From NCBI GenBank assembly GCA_016928415.1, contig JAFGKU010000175.1, positions 1-32,087 of the forward strand: DNA of 32,087 nucleotides, read 5' to 3'. The DNA is from Spirochaetales bacterium (GTDB taxonomy: Bacteria; Spirochaetota; Spirochaetia; SZUA-6; JAFGRV01). Under the pieces are notes generated by a model that made no database searches, had not been told where the DNA came from, and saw nothing but the letters and a program-made list of their open reading frames with translations. Positions 1 to 7,163 of this stretch are shown one piece after another. The translations under genes and the position numbers were made by a program. Within the stretch, counting starts at the first letter, position 1, and each line of letters opens with the position of its first letter.

Positions 1-246
1 GAAGATGACTTTTACCTTTAATTTGTGTTCATGTATGAACTCCGCAATATCGATGCCGGATACGTGGTCCATCTGGATGTCGGTGAGAACCACGTCAACC
101 TTTTCATTTTTCAGATACTCGAGGGCGCTTTCACCGTTCGAGAATGACTGCTTGACATTGAATCCCAATTCCTTCCAGTTGATGAATTGGGTGAGCCCTT
201 CCAGCATGATTGTTTCATCATCGACTATGATCAAATCGTAATTCAT
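1..246 (-). CDS. Response regulator receiver domain, N-terminal fragment cut by window edge
   Basis: The first 82 codons of a leftward gene are present; the rest lies outside the window. The protein begins MNYDLIIVDDE and has the receiver-domain acidic pair D9/D10 and a phospho-acceptor at D56 in the segment VVLTDIQM. The conserved Thr/Ser and Lys of the receiver fold are beyond the edge, so the output domain is unknown. The wording around the phosphorylation site resembles YesN/AraC-type two-component regulators, but that is inference. The start is supported by a GGAAGGGA ribosome site just upstream and by a TATAAT box at 270-275 on the same strand. No partner histidine kinase is adjacent in the visible sequence. 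Confidence 0.9.
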   Translation of the reverse strand, partial: MNYDLIIVDDETIMLEGLTQFINWKELGFNVKQSFSNGESALEYLKNEKVDVVLTDIQMDHVSGIDIAEFIHEHKLKVKVIF

Positions 247-331
247 AAAGTCCCTTCCGTGTTGGCTATATTATAACTCACTTCAAGCCCTTTTAGTGAG
301 GAAAATTGTACTTTTTTTACATCAATATACT

Positions 332-360
332 TTAAAATTTATTTCAGCATTGGTTATAAT
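332..360 (+). promoter_or_regulatory. Possible promoter of the DinB-like gene
   Basis: A perfect TATAAT lies at 355-360, with a weak -35-like TTAAAA 17 bases upstream. The intergenic space 247-420 is A+T-rich and separates two divergent genes; the opposite strand has its own TATAAT at 270-275. The assignment rests on consensus matching only. Confidence 0.4.
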
Positions 361-420
361 GAACTATAGACTATTATAAAGGCGAATAAACTGATTCAAT
401 TGACAGCGTAAGGAGTCAAA

Positions 421-1125
421 ATGATAAGCGTTGCCAAGCAATGGAATCCCAAGCAGGCTTTGCTGAAAAATATAATATTAAAGATGGAAAGATTTAATCA
501 AACGCTGCGGCTTTGTCTGGATATGCATGCTTTTCTGCATGATTCCCGTGTAACCCACAGTAATGTAAAAACAATTATGGATGAATTATGGGATAATCTG
601 ACAGATGAGCAATTCCGATATATGCCTCCAAAAAAGGATGTTTCCATTGCCTGGAATATCTACCATATAACACGGATTGAAGATTTGGTGACCAATATTT
701 TGATCACAAGCAGCACGCAGGTATTCAATCAGGGGCAATGGATGAAAAAAATGGGGATTAATATTACGGACACCGGGAATGCCATGAATAGAAAGGAGAT
801 TGAAGATTTTACCTGTAATATCAATATGGAGGCGCTGTATAATTATAGAATGGAAACAGGTAAAAAAACCCAGAAGGTATTATCTCGTCTGAAACCGGTT
901 GATATGAGGATGAGAATGGAGCCATCCCGGATAAAGCGGATTATGGATGAAGGCGGAGTTTTGCCTGTTGAAAACTCACAATGGCTATTGGATTTCTGGG
1001 GCCGTAAGACGATCGCCGGATTACTGCTTATGCCGATAACGCGGCACCAGGTTGTACATTTAAACGATGCCTTGAAATTGAAGGGAAAAGTAAAAAAGGT
1101 TAAATCAACAAGAAACCCGCAGTAA
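421..1125 (+). CDS. DinB-like four-helix-bundle protein
   Basis: This 234-residue protein has the three-histidine metal triad layout of the DinB/YfiT fold: H82 in WNIYHITRIED and the C-terminal pair H209/H213 in TRHQVVH. Family members bind a divalent metal; many act as thiol-dependent transferases (bacillithiol, mycothiol), but the substrate cannot be read from the sequence. The middle (about 95-180) is basic and methionine-rich. The start has a good AAGGAG site five bases upstream. The gene is followed after 39 bases by a DUF2284 gene in the same direction, so the two are probably co-transcribed. It is cytoplasmic, with no signal or membrane segment. Confidence 0.7.
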   Translation: MISVAKQWNPKQALLKNIILKMERFNQTLRLCLDMHAFLHDSRVTHSNVKTIMDELWDNLTDEQFRYMPPKKDVSIAWNIYHITRIEDLVTNILITSSTQVFNQGQWMKKMGINITDTGNAMNRKEIEDFTCNINMEALYNYRMETGKKTQKVLSRLKPVDMRMRMEPSRIKRIMDEGGVLPVENSQWLLDFWGRKTIAGLLLMPITRHQVVHLNDALKLKGKVKKVKSTRNPQ

Positions 1126-1164
1126 AATATTCGGTGTATACAGTTGTAGAAAGGATCCCATTAA

Positions 1165-1701
1165 ATGCAAAATGAAGCTGCTATCGATAAAATTATAACA
1201 TCAAAAGGTTTCTCGGAATATAAATGGATAAATCCCAAGGATATTGTTGTTGCCCAATGGGTAAGGGTAAAATGCACTTTTGGATGCAATGATTACGGGC
1301 TGGGAGCCTGTCCGCCCAATACCCCGACTGTAGATGACTGTGGCCGTTTTTTTAATGAGTATGATACGGGTCTGATTATCCGGATGGAAACAACTGCCGA
1401 CAAAGATGCTTATCCGGCCAATTGGTCTTTGGAAATGACAAATAAGTTATTGGAAGTGGAGCGGGAAATTTTTCTTAAAGGGTACTATAAGGCGTTTTTA
1501 TTGAATCAATCCTGTTGCAGTTTGTGTGAAGAATGCCCCGGCAACAGGTTGGAGTGCCTGGATAAGTCACGGTCACGACCCAGTCCTGAAAGCTTTGCCG
1601 TCGATGTATACCAGACGGTCAGAAATGCCGGCCTTAAAATAGAGGTTGTGTCTGAAAATCCATCGGAAATAACCCGGATTGCCATTTTATTGATAGAATG
1701 A
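1165..1701 (+). CDS. DUF2284 predicted metal-binding protein
   Basis: This is a 178-residue Cys-rich protein. N-terminal cysteines C37, C41 and C49 form a CxxxCx7CPP motif (VKCTFGCNDYGLGACPPN), followed by C59. A second cluster C117, C118, C121, C124 and C131 has the form CCxxCxxC with a further Cys. This two-cluster layout, with the RPSPESFAVDVYQT segment near residue 138, is that of the DUF2284 family, thought to bind an Fe-S cluster or another metal; no reaction is established. The AAAGGA ribosome site lies 9 bases upstream. The gene sits 39 bases downstream of the DinB-like gene. Its stop is two bases from a copy of the GGGGACGGAGGT repeat. Confidence 0.75.
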   Translation: MQNEAAIDKIITSKGFSEYKWINPKDIVVAQWVRVKCTFGCNDYGLGACPPNTPTVDDCGRFFNEYDTGLIIRMETTADKDAYPANWSLEMTNKLLEVEREIFLKGYYKAFLLNQSCCSLCEECPGNRLECLDKSRSRPSPESFAVDVYQTVRNAGLKIEVVSENPSEITRIAILLIE

Positions 1702-1703
1702 GT

Positions 1704-1780
1704 ACCTCCGTCCCCAATAATTCAGGGAAAAATGCTTTGAAATTGGTATCCGCCCCTGCTAATTCTGACCTCCGTCCCCA
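1704..1780 (-). repeat. Pair of GGGGACGGAGGT repeat copies
   Basis: Two copies of the word (ACCTCCGTCCCC as written on the plus strand) occur at 1704-1715 and 1768-1779, same orientation, 64 bases apart. Both are preceded by T on the minus strand (TGGGGACGGAGGT). The right-hand copy supplies the last codons and the stop of the HEAT-repeat gene (GDGGQN then TAG). Further copies are at 22040-22051, and, with one mismatch, near 15623-15634. Confidence 0.6.
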
Positions 1781-3057
1781 TTTTTTGTATCAAAAATCGA
1801 CAATCCGCCCTCCTCTTCCTTCTTTTCGGACAGGGATAAAAGGCCCGTTTTATCCCTTCCATAACGGAATTGGATCAAGGTAATGGCATCGCTGAGCGCT
1901 TTGGAAATTATGGGATTGATCGTGTCCTTTTGCATTTTGTGCAATGTTTCTGCCGCCTTAATAGTTCCGCAGGCCCCCAGGCATTTTATGATTTCTGTTT
2001 TAATGGGCTCGTTATTTTCATCTGCCATGTGATTTATCAAGAAATCATCTATGTCCAGGTTTTTAACCTTACCGAAAGCGGAGAAGGCGGACAAAATGGC
2101 TTGCCGGATTTCCCTGTTAGCCGTTGATTTGAAAAGTACGCGCAAAGCCTGTTCACTTTTTGTAAAAACATGATCCCGGAAACTTTTAATGATTAAAAGC
2201 ACTTGTTTGTCGGGAATATTTTTATTTAAAATAAATTGATGGAGGTTTTCCATACCCTCACTTCCCGACAGGCCTGCCGAGAAAATACGTTCTTCATTGT
2301 CATCGGAAGAAAGCTTGTCTTTCAGAATATTTTTGATACTGTCATCCATGGGGAAAGAATTTACCAGGACCTTCAGGGCATTGAGCCGGACAGCGTAAAC
2401 GGGATCCTGCCTGGCTATTGAAATCAACCTGTACTTCGTCTCTACAGGTCCGGATAAAGCGGTACAGAGGGCAATGATATCCCGGACATTCGTGAGAATG
2501 GTTTGATGGTCAAAATACGAATCCCAGGTAAATTCGGCAATAATTCGGCTCTGGTCGATCAGCAGGGCTTCTGTTTTTTCAAACAGGTTCTGGAGTTTGT
2601 TTCTTGTATCAGAACCAAGCAGGGAAATCAGAGAATCGGGATTTTCGGCATCCAGAAAGAAACGTGAGTCGAAATAAGAATCGTGTGTCTGGATGTCCTT
2701 TATTCCTATTTGCGAAGTGAATTCAGTAAGCTTCGTTTCTTTCGTTATGGAGAACGCTCCATTGGCCGAAGTGTAATATTTTACGTTTATCCTCAACCTT
2801 TTCAACCGGATGCCTGATAATAATTTAAGATTGATATCCAGTCCGTTGACTCTCCCTGAGACATGGCCGGATAACAAATAAGGCATTTTATGATAAAGAC
2901 AATCCAGGGAATCCGCGGCCAGCCTGAGTTTTTGCCTGTCTGTCCTGTTGATAAAACGTGAGGCTAGTAATTTCGGGGGACGGAGGAAGCCCACAGCGGT
3001 GAGAAGAAGCACGCTGGCTGCCATGCATGAGAATAATATTATCATCCCGACAGGCAT
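1759..3057 (-). CDS. Membrane-anchored HEAT-repeat protein
   Basis: This 432-residue protein starts with a single hydrophobic helix (about residues 3-25, MIILFSCMAASVLLLTAVGF) followed by basic residues, so most of the protein probably lies in the cytoplasm or is exported behind a signal anchor. Residues about 200-410 are helical repeats of HEAT type, with recurring pairs such as DPVYAVRLNALKVLV and EPIKTEIIKCLGACG. No catalytic motif is visible; a scaffold or protein-binding role is inference. It lies 30 bases downstream of the glutathione peroxidase gene on the same strand. The start is uncertain: neither M1 nor M5 has a well-spaced ribosome site. The last six residues, GDGGQN, are encoded by a dispersed DNA repeat, so the native C-terminus may once have been different. 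Confidence 0.65.
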   Translation of the reverse strand: MPVGMIILFSCMAASVLLLTAVGFLRPPKLLASRFINRTDRQKLRLAADSLDCLYHKMPYLLSGHVSGRVNGLDINLKLLSGIRLKRLRINVKYYTSANGAFSITKETKLTEFTSQIGIKDIQTHDSYFDSRFFLDAENPDSLISLLGSDTRNKLQNLFEKTEALLIDQSRIIAEFTWDSYFDHQTILTNVRDIIALCTALSGPVETKYRLISIARQDPVYAVRLNALKVLVNSFPMDDSIKNILKDKLSSDDNEERIFSAGLSGSEGMENLHQFILNKNIPDKQVLLIIKSFRDHVFTKSEQALRVLFKSTANREIRQAILSAFSAFGKVKNLDIDDFLINHMADENNEPIKTEIIKCLGACGTIKAAETLHKMQKDTINPIISKALSDAITLIQFRYGRDKTGLLSLSEKKEEEGGLSIFDTKNGDGGQN

Positions 3058-3087
3058 GCCTTCAATAGTAAGGAAAGCTTCGGGAAT

Positions 3088-3576
3088 TTACAAGAGAGCC
3101 TTTTCGATGGCGCTGGTTAATTCCCTGCTTTCCGGCTTTACAGCGGAATCAAACCTGGCCAGGATATCGCCGTTTTTCCCGATAAGGAATTTATTGAAAT
3201 TCCATTTGATTTTTCCCCCGAATCGGGGATTGGACTCTTTTGAAGTCAAATACCTGTAGAGGGGATGCATTTCTTTCCCTTTGACCGTGATTTTTGAGAA
3301 CATGGGGAAGGTAACACCGAAATTCAGCGTACAGAACTGTTTAATTTCTTCTTCGGTGCCCGGTTCCTGGTGTAAAAAGTCGTTTGCCGGGAATCCGAGA
3401 AGGACAAACCCCCTATCCTTGTATTTCCTGTATATTTTTTCAAGGCCTTCATACTGTGGCGTAAACCCGCAACGGCTCGCCACGTTTACGATAAGCATTA
3501 CCCTGTCCCTATATTCATTAAGAAGTACAATTTTACCGTTGATGTCCCTTGCTTCTATGTCATAGATATTCTTCAT
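3088..3576 (-). CDS. Glutathione peroxidase family (thiol peroxidase)
   Basis: This 162-residue protein is of typical length for bacterial glutathione peroxidase homologues. The peroxidatic cysteine is C36 in NVASRCGFTPQY. The catalytic tetrad is completed by Q70 (FLHQEPGT) and W125/N126 (KWNFNKFL). C82 in IKQFC is placed like the resolving cysteine of thioredoxin-dependent members, so it probably reduces peroxides with thioredoxin rather than glutathione. C36 is an ordinary Cys, not selenocysteine. There is no signal peptide, so it is cytoplasmic. A GGAGG ribosome site lies 7 bases before the ATG. It leads a two-gene unit with the HEAT-repeat gene and is divergent from the MscS channel gene. 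Confidence 0.92.
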   Translation of the reverse strand: MKNIYDIEARDINGKIVLLNEYRDRVMLIVNVASRCGFTPQYEGLEKIYRKYKDRGFVLLGFPANDFLHQEPGTEEEIKQFCTLNFGVTFPMFSKITVKGKEMHPLYRYLTSKESNPRFGGKIKWNFNKFLIGKNGDILARFDSAVKPESRELTSAIEKALL

Positions 3577-3725
3577 TTATAAACCTCCATTAATACTCTC
3601 AGTTGGTGTTCCTGACATGGATTACAGGAATGCCTTTAAACAATACTAATAAAGAACGGGAAAAGGGTAAAGCCGTGACGGTTGTGATGGTGTTATCGGT
3701 TCAGGGGGCTGTGAATCCCCGAGCC

Positions 3726-3753
3726 TTGACAGAGTTATTCAATTTTGTAGAAT
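3726..3753 (+). promoter_or_regulatory. Predicted sigma-70 promoter of the MscS gene
   Basis: TTGACA at 3726-3731 and TAGAAT at 3748-3753 are separated by 16 bases. Transcription would start near 3760, giving a leader of about 65 bases. This sits inside a longer open frame beginning at 3603 and is one reason for placing the true MscS start at 3825. Confidence 0.55.
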
Positions 3754-3824
3754 TAAAAGAAAATCAGGGAATTATCCGTTTCTTCCCGTCGAATAATCCA
3801 GTTATTGCTTTTAAGGAGATATAT

Positions 3825-5150
3825 ATGAATAAGTCAAAAATTTTTGCCTTATGCCTTTTATTATTGGCGACATGTGTTTTTTTCTCGGGATTCCTGTTCG
3901 GGCAGGATGCGACAGGACAGAAAACAGAAAAAAGTGCTCAACCGGCTAAATCAGACTCCGACACCGATGCAATAGCTTTCACACCGGTCCTGTCGTCGGA
4001 TGTCCTGGATATCCTGCCGGAACCTGTCCGTGATTTCATGAAATTTACGATTTTCGGGTACCCCCTTTGGCGAATTGTACTTACCGTGACCATCCTGATT
4101 GCAGGCTTTTTTCTGGAAAGACTGATAAATGCGATTTTCAAGAAATCCATTGAAAAAGTGAAGGCCAGGAAGGTTGAGGATAAAAAACTTCATTTTTTAC
4201 GATCTACTTTCCTGTCTACAAGGCGGCCTGCCAGGTTCCTTATATGGGCCGGCTTAATCCGGCTTGTGGGTTTTATCATTTTGCAGGAGCACGCGGCTTT
4301 TGCCATTTGGGTTACCGATTTGCTGATCAGTCTTGCCATTGTACTTTTCATTTACGATTTTGTGGAGGTATTGGAAGAATTTCTCATGGGCTTTGTAAAG
4401 AAAACGGAGACGAAGGTGGATGATATGATTGTGCCCATTATACGGAACGGCCTTCGTATCATTGTTATCGCCCTGGCCGTCATCCATATGGTTCAACAAG
4501 TTACCAAACAGGATATTACTTCAATTATAGCCGGACTCGGTATCGCCGGTATGGCCGTTGCCCTCGCCGCCCAGGATACGATAAAAAACCTTTTCGGATT
4601 TGTCATGATCGCCCTTGACCAGCCCTTCAAAGTGGGTGAGCGCATTAATTTTGACGATCATGACGGTATCATAGAGGAGATAGGAATCAGAAGTACGAAG
4701 ATGAGGCGGCTGGACGGGCATGTCGTAACCATCCCGAACATGAAGGCGGCGGACGGCGTCATCTGGAATATCGGACGGCGGGAGAATATCAGGCGCATCA
4801 TGAACATAGGTATTACCTATGGTACGAAACCCGAGAAGATTCAGGAAGCGGTCGAAATTTTGAAGGATATCCTGAAAGATCATGAAGGTATGAAGGCCCC
4901 TCTGCTTCCCGAAGTATATTTTAATGAAATGAACGCGGATAATTTGAATATATTTGCCATTTACTGGTATCATCCTCCTGCCTATTGGGATTACATGAAG
5001 CATTCGGAATGGGTAAACCTTGAAATAATCAAAAGGTTTAATACTGCGGGCATTGATTTTGCCTTTCCCACCCAGACGGTACAGGTGCAGATGGATCCGG
5101 AACAGCTGCAGTTAATATCACGAATGGAGCAACAGGCAAAGAGAAAATAA
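3825..5150 (+). CDS. MscS-family small-conductance mechanosensitive channel
   Basis: The 441-residue protein begins with a cleavable signal (MNKSKIFALCLLLLATC, cleavage near residue 26), then a short polar linker. Membrane helices are at about 81-100, 137-153, 160-182 and 203-223, followed by the pore helix at about 233-262 with the glycine/alanine-rich stretch AGLGIAGMAVALAAQDTIKN. The beta domain follows (VGERINFDDHDGIIEEIGIR, then TIPN), and the C-terminal domain ends near residue 430. It would sit in the inner membrane and release solutes on hypo-osmotic shock. The frame is open from 3603, but the ATG at 3825 has AAGGAG seven bases upstream and is followed directly by the signal peptide, whereas the upstream stretch contains a promoter. 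Confidence 0.92.
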   Translation: MNKSKIFALCLLLLATCVFFSGFLFGQDATGQKTEKSAQPAKSDSDTDAIAFTPVLSSDVLDILPEPVRDFMKFTIFGYPLWRIVLTVTILIAGFFLERLINAIFKKSIEKVKARKVEDKKLHFLRSTFLSTRRPARFLIWAGLIRLVGFIILQEHAAFAIWVTDLLISLAIVLFIYDFVEVLEEFLMGFVKKTETKVDDMIVPIIRNGLRIIVIALAVIHMVQQVTKQDITSIIAGLGIAGMAVALAAQDTIKNLFGFVMIALDQPFKVGERINFDDHDGIIEEIGIRSTKMRRLDGHVVTIPNMKAADGVIWNIGRRENIRRIMNIGITYGTKPEKIQEAVEILKDILKDHEGMKAPLLPEVYFNEMNADNLNIFAIYWYHPPAYWDYMKHSEWVNLEIIKRFNTAGIDFAFPTQTVQVQMDPEQLQLISRMEQQAKRK

Positions 5151-5217
5151 AAACACTTGAAGACTGGTTTATAATAGCTGAACCCAATTTATCTGTTTTC
5201 AGGTTTTTTTAAATGTC
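5151..5217 (+). terminator. Weak possible terminator after mscS
   Basis: CTGAA and TTCAG form a short stem with a long loop, followed directly by a run of seven T. It lies between two convergent genes. The stem is weak, so this is only a suggestion. Confidence 0.25.
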
Positions 5218-5892
5218 TTAATTTTCTTCTTTTTCAAGGAGGATGGTTGTCAGCGGCGTTCCGGCCGGACCATTGACAGCCTCATACATTAAATAACGGC
5301 CGTCTTCAGACCTGAACCAGGTATCGGCATGCCAGAAAACCGAGAGCCAGCCAGTGAGGGAAATTTTGACTTTCATGGAGGGAACGCTTTTACCGGAAAA
5401 ATTTAAATCTGTTGTTTCTTCCACCTGGGCAATCATTTCGCCCGCCTCCAGTTCCCCCTGTCCCCTGAGTCCGATTCCCCAGAAAATTACGGATTTATTA
5501 TTCAGGAGCGATTTCCCAAGCCCAAAGGGAAAATGCTGTTTCCATGGATGGCTGTTGATATTGTATTCCTTTTTAACATCCTTCCCTTTATAAACGCCCT
5601 TCAGGATAATTTTATTACCGGTTCGTTCTGCATGGAAATCTGTCCCTTCCCTTTCAAAACGGAAATTCCATTCAAGCGTGGAATATTCCTCATCCGTTTT
5701 CAAGGTGATATCCCACCCGGATTCACCATTGATGAGAGAATTCAGTTTTATGCGGTATCCATTTCCGTCCCGTTCAATCCGGTACGTGTCAATTATGGTC
5801 GTGTCCCCTGTATTCTCGCGATAAACGAGTTTTTCGGCATGGACGTATGTAACGGCGAGTATAAACAAACAGGCACAAAAAAAACGTTTCAT
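5218..5892 (-). CDS. Secreted protein of unknown function
   Basis: I do not recognise this family with confidence. The 224-residue protein has a clear Sec signal (MKRFFCACLFILAVTYVHA, cleavage after A19), so it is periplasmic. The mature part is rich in alternating polar/hydrophobic strands with many charged residues and looks all-beta. This is similar in style to DUF3108/DUF6134-type lipocalin-like periplasmic proteins that start with a strand such as EKLVYRE. No cysteine remains after the signal and no catalytic motif is seen. It is convergent with the MscS gene, and its start lies about 100 bases from the divergent ROK gene. Confidence 0.7.
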   Translation of the reverse strand: MKRFFCACLFILAVTYVHAEKLVYRENTGDTTIIDTYRIERDGNGYRIKLNSLINGESGWDITLKTDEEYSTLEWNFRFEREGTDFHAERTGNKIILKGVYKGKDVKKEYNINSHPWKQHFPFGLGKSLLNNKSVIFWGIGLRGQGELEAGEMIAQVEETTDLNFSGKSVPSMKVKISLTGWLSVFWHADTWFRSEDGRYLMYEAVNGPAGTPLTTILLEKEEN

Positions 5893-5993
5893 ATTGTATT
5901 TCCCACTCTTTTCTTTTCAGGAATTTAGCACTATAATGATTAAAAACACGGAAAGCGGCAAGTTTTTTAAAGAAAAACTTGAAGTCAGGTGCC

Positions 5994-7163
5994 ATGAAAG
6001 AAAACCAGTTGAATAAAAACGCCTTGCATTATTCGAGGGTCTTGCGCAAGATCTGGTTAAGACCGTTTATTTCCCGCATAGATATATCCAAAGCCCTGAA
6101 CCTGGATCGTTCCATTGTAACGCATATTGTCACCGATTTGATAGAATTCGGAATCGTTAAGCTGAAAAATCCCAGGCAGGACAGTATGAAGGGGGGGCGG
6201 CGGCCGATTCCCCTGCTTATAAACAAGGATTTCGGGTGCGTGGCCGGACTGGAGATCCAGCCGGATTATATAAATTATACAGGGACCAATCTGGACGGCG
6301 AAATGCTGTTCTCAAAAACCTATGAAAAAAATACATCGCTGCATAATCTTTATGATGTTTTTTATGATTTGATCAGCGAGGTGGAAGGGGAATGTAAAAA
6401 AAACAAAATCCCGCTTATCGGTGTGGCTGCAGGGATGCCCGGTGTGATCAATGTTGTTGAGGGGATTATTGAGGTTTCGGTGCCATTGGAAATTCACTCA
6501 CCGTTACCATTTGTACAGGAAGTGAGAAAAAAACTCGATTTTCCCGTACTCATTGATAATGAAGCAAATTGCTGTGCCTATGGTGAACAGGTTTTCGGAA
6601 AAGACAAGGAAATCGATAATTTTTTATTTTTATTGACCGAATTCCGTAATAGAAATAACGGACCCACTGTTTATGGCGGGATTTCAATCGGGATGGGGAT
6701 AGTGATTAATCAGAAGCTTTACCATGGCAAGAATCATTCGGCCGGTGAATTCAGGAGTCTTTTCAGGCAAAATCCCGAAACGGGACAGCTTTCGCTTGAT
6801 GATGACGTTCTTGGAAACATTGAAAATGATAAGGAAATCCAAAAGAAGGTAATCAGGGAAGTTGCGCAGCATATCGCATTCCTTGCCAATACGTTTGCAT
6901 TAAGCAAGGTCATCGTGAACGGTGATCTTGATACAACAGGTCTCATTGATGCCATTAGAGCGGAAATTAGAAATAATATTACCTACCCCGATTTACAGAA
7001 TTGTGCTGTAGAACATTCCACGCTGCATGAAATGCCCGTTGCCCACGGGGCTGCAGGTATGTTTCTTGAAAACCTGTTCTCATTGCCTGTCGTTACAATG
7101 GAATTGTATAAGGATATCGCCATCGGGCTTGAATCATTGCCCGGCTGGGATTTTTTCAGATAA
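5994..7163 (+). CDS. ROK-family transcriptional regulator without the zinc motif
   Basis: The protein (389 residues from the ATG at 5994; a TTG at 5979 would add five) has an N-terminal winged helix-turn-helix (ISRIDISKALNLDRSIVTHI and following), then a ROK domain. The ROK signature region is visible as VLIDNEANCCAYGEQVFG. The usual zinc-binding cluster of ROK proteins (CxCGxxGC) is absent: the corresponding part reads HSAGEFRSLFRQNPETGQLS and contains no cysteine. It is therefore probably a sugar-responsive repressor rather than a kinase; the ligand is unknown. A TATAAT box at 5932-5937 could serve it. Its 3' end overlaps the last 8 bases of the GGDEF gene on the other strand. The pair may respond to the same sugar signal (inference). 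Confidence 0.85.
   Translation: MKENQLNKNALHYSRVLRKIWLRPFISRIDISKALNLDRSIVTHIVTDLIEFGIVKLKNPRQDSMKGGRRPIPLLINKDFGCVAGLEIQPDYINYTGTNLDGEMLFSKTYEKNTSLHNLYDVFYDLISEVEGECKKNKIPLIGVAAGMPGVINVVEGIIEVSVPLEIHSPLPFVQEVRKKLDFPVLIDNEANCCAYGEQVFGKDKEIDNFLFLLTEFRNRNNGPTVYGGISIGMGIVINQKLYHGKNHSAGEFRSLFRQNPETGQLSLDDDVLGNIENDKEIQKKVIREVAQHIAFLANTFALSKVIVNGDLDTTGLIDAIRAEIRNNITYPDLQNCAVEHSTLHEMPVAHGAAGMFLENLFSLPVVTMELYKDIAIGLESLPGWDFFR

Noticed and set aside
2975..2986. Further copy of the GGGGACGGAGG repeat inside the HEAT-repeat gene
   Set aside because: The match breaks after GGAGG and lies within codons for LRPPKL, so chance is the simpler explanation.
3603..3824. N-terminal extension of the MscS protein
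   Set aside because: The frame is open, but the stretch contains a good promoter and the ATG at 3825 has a strong ribosome site followed directly by a signal peptide.
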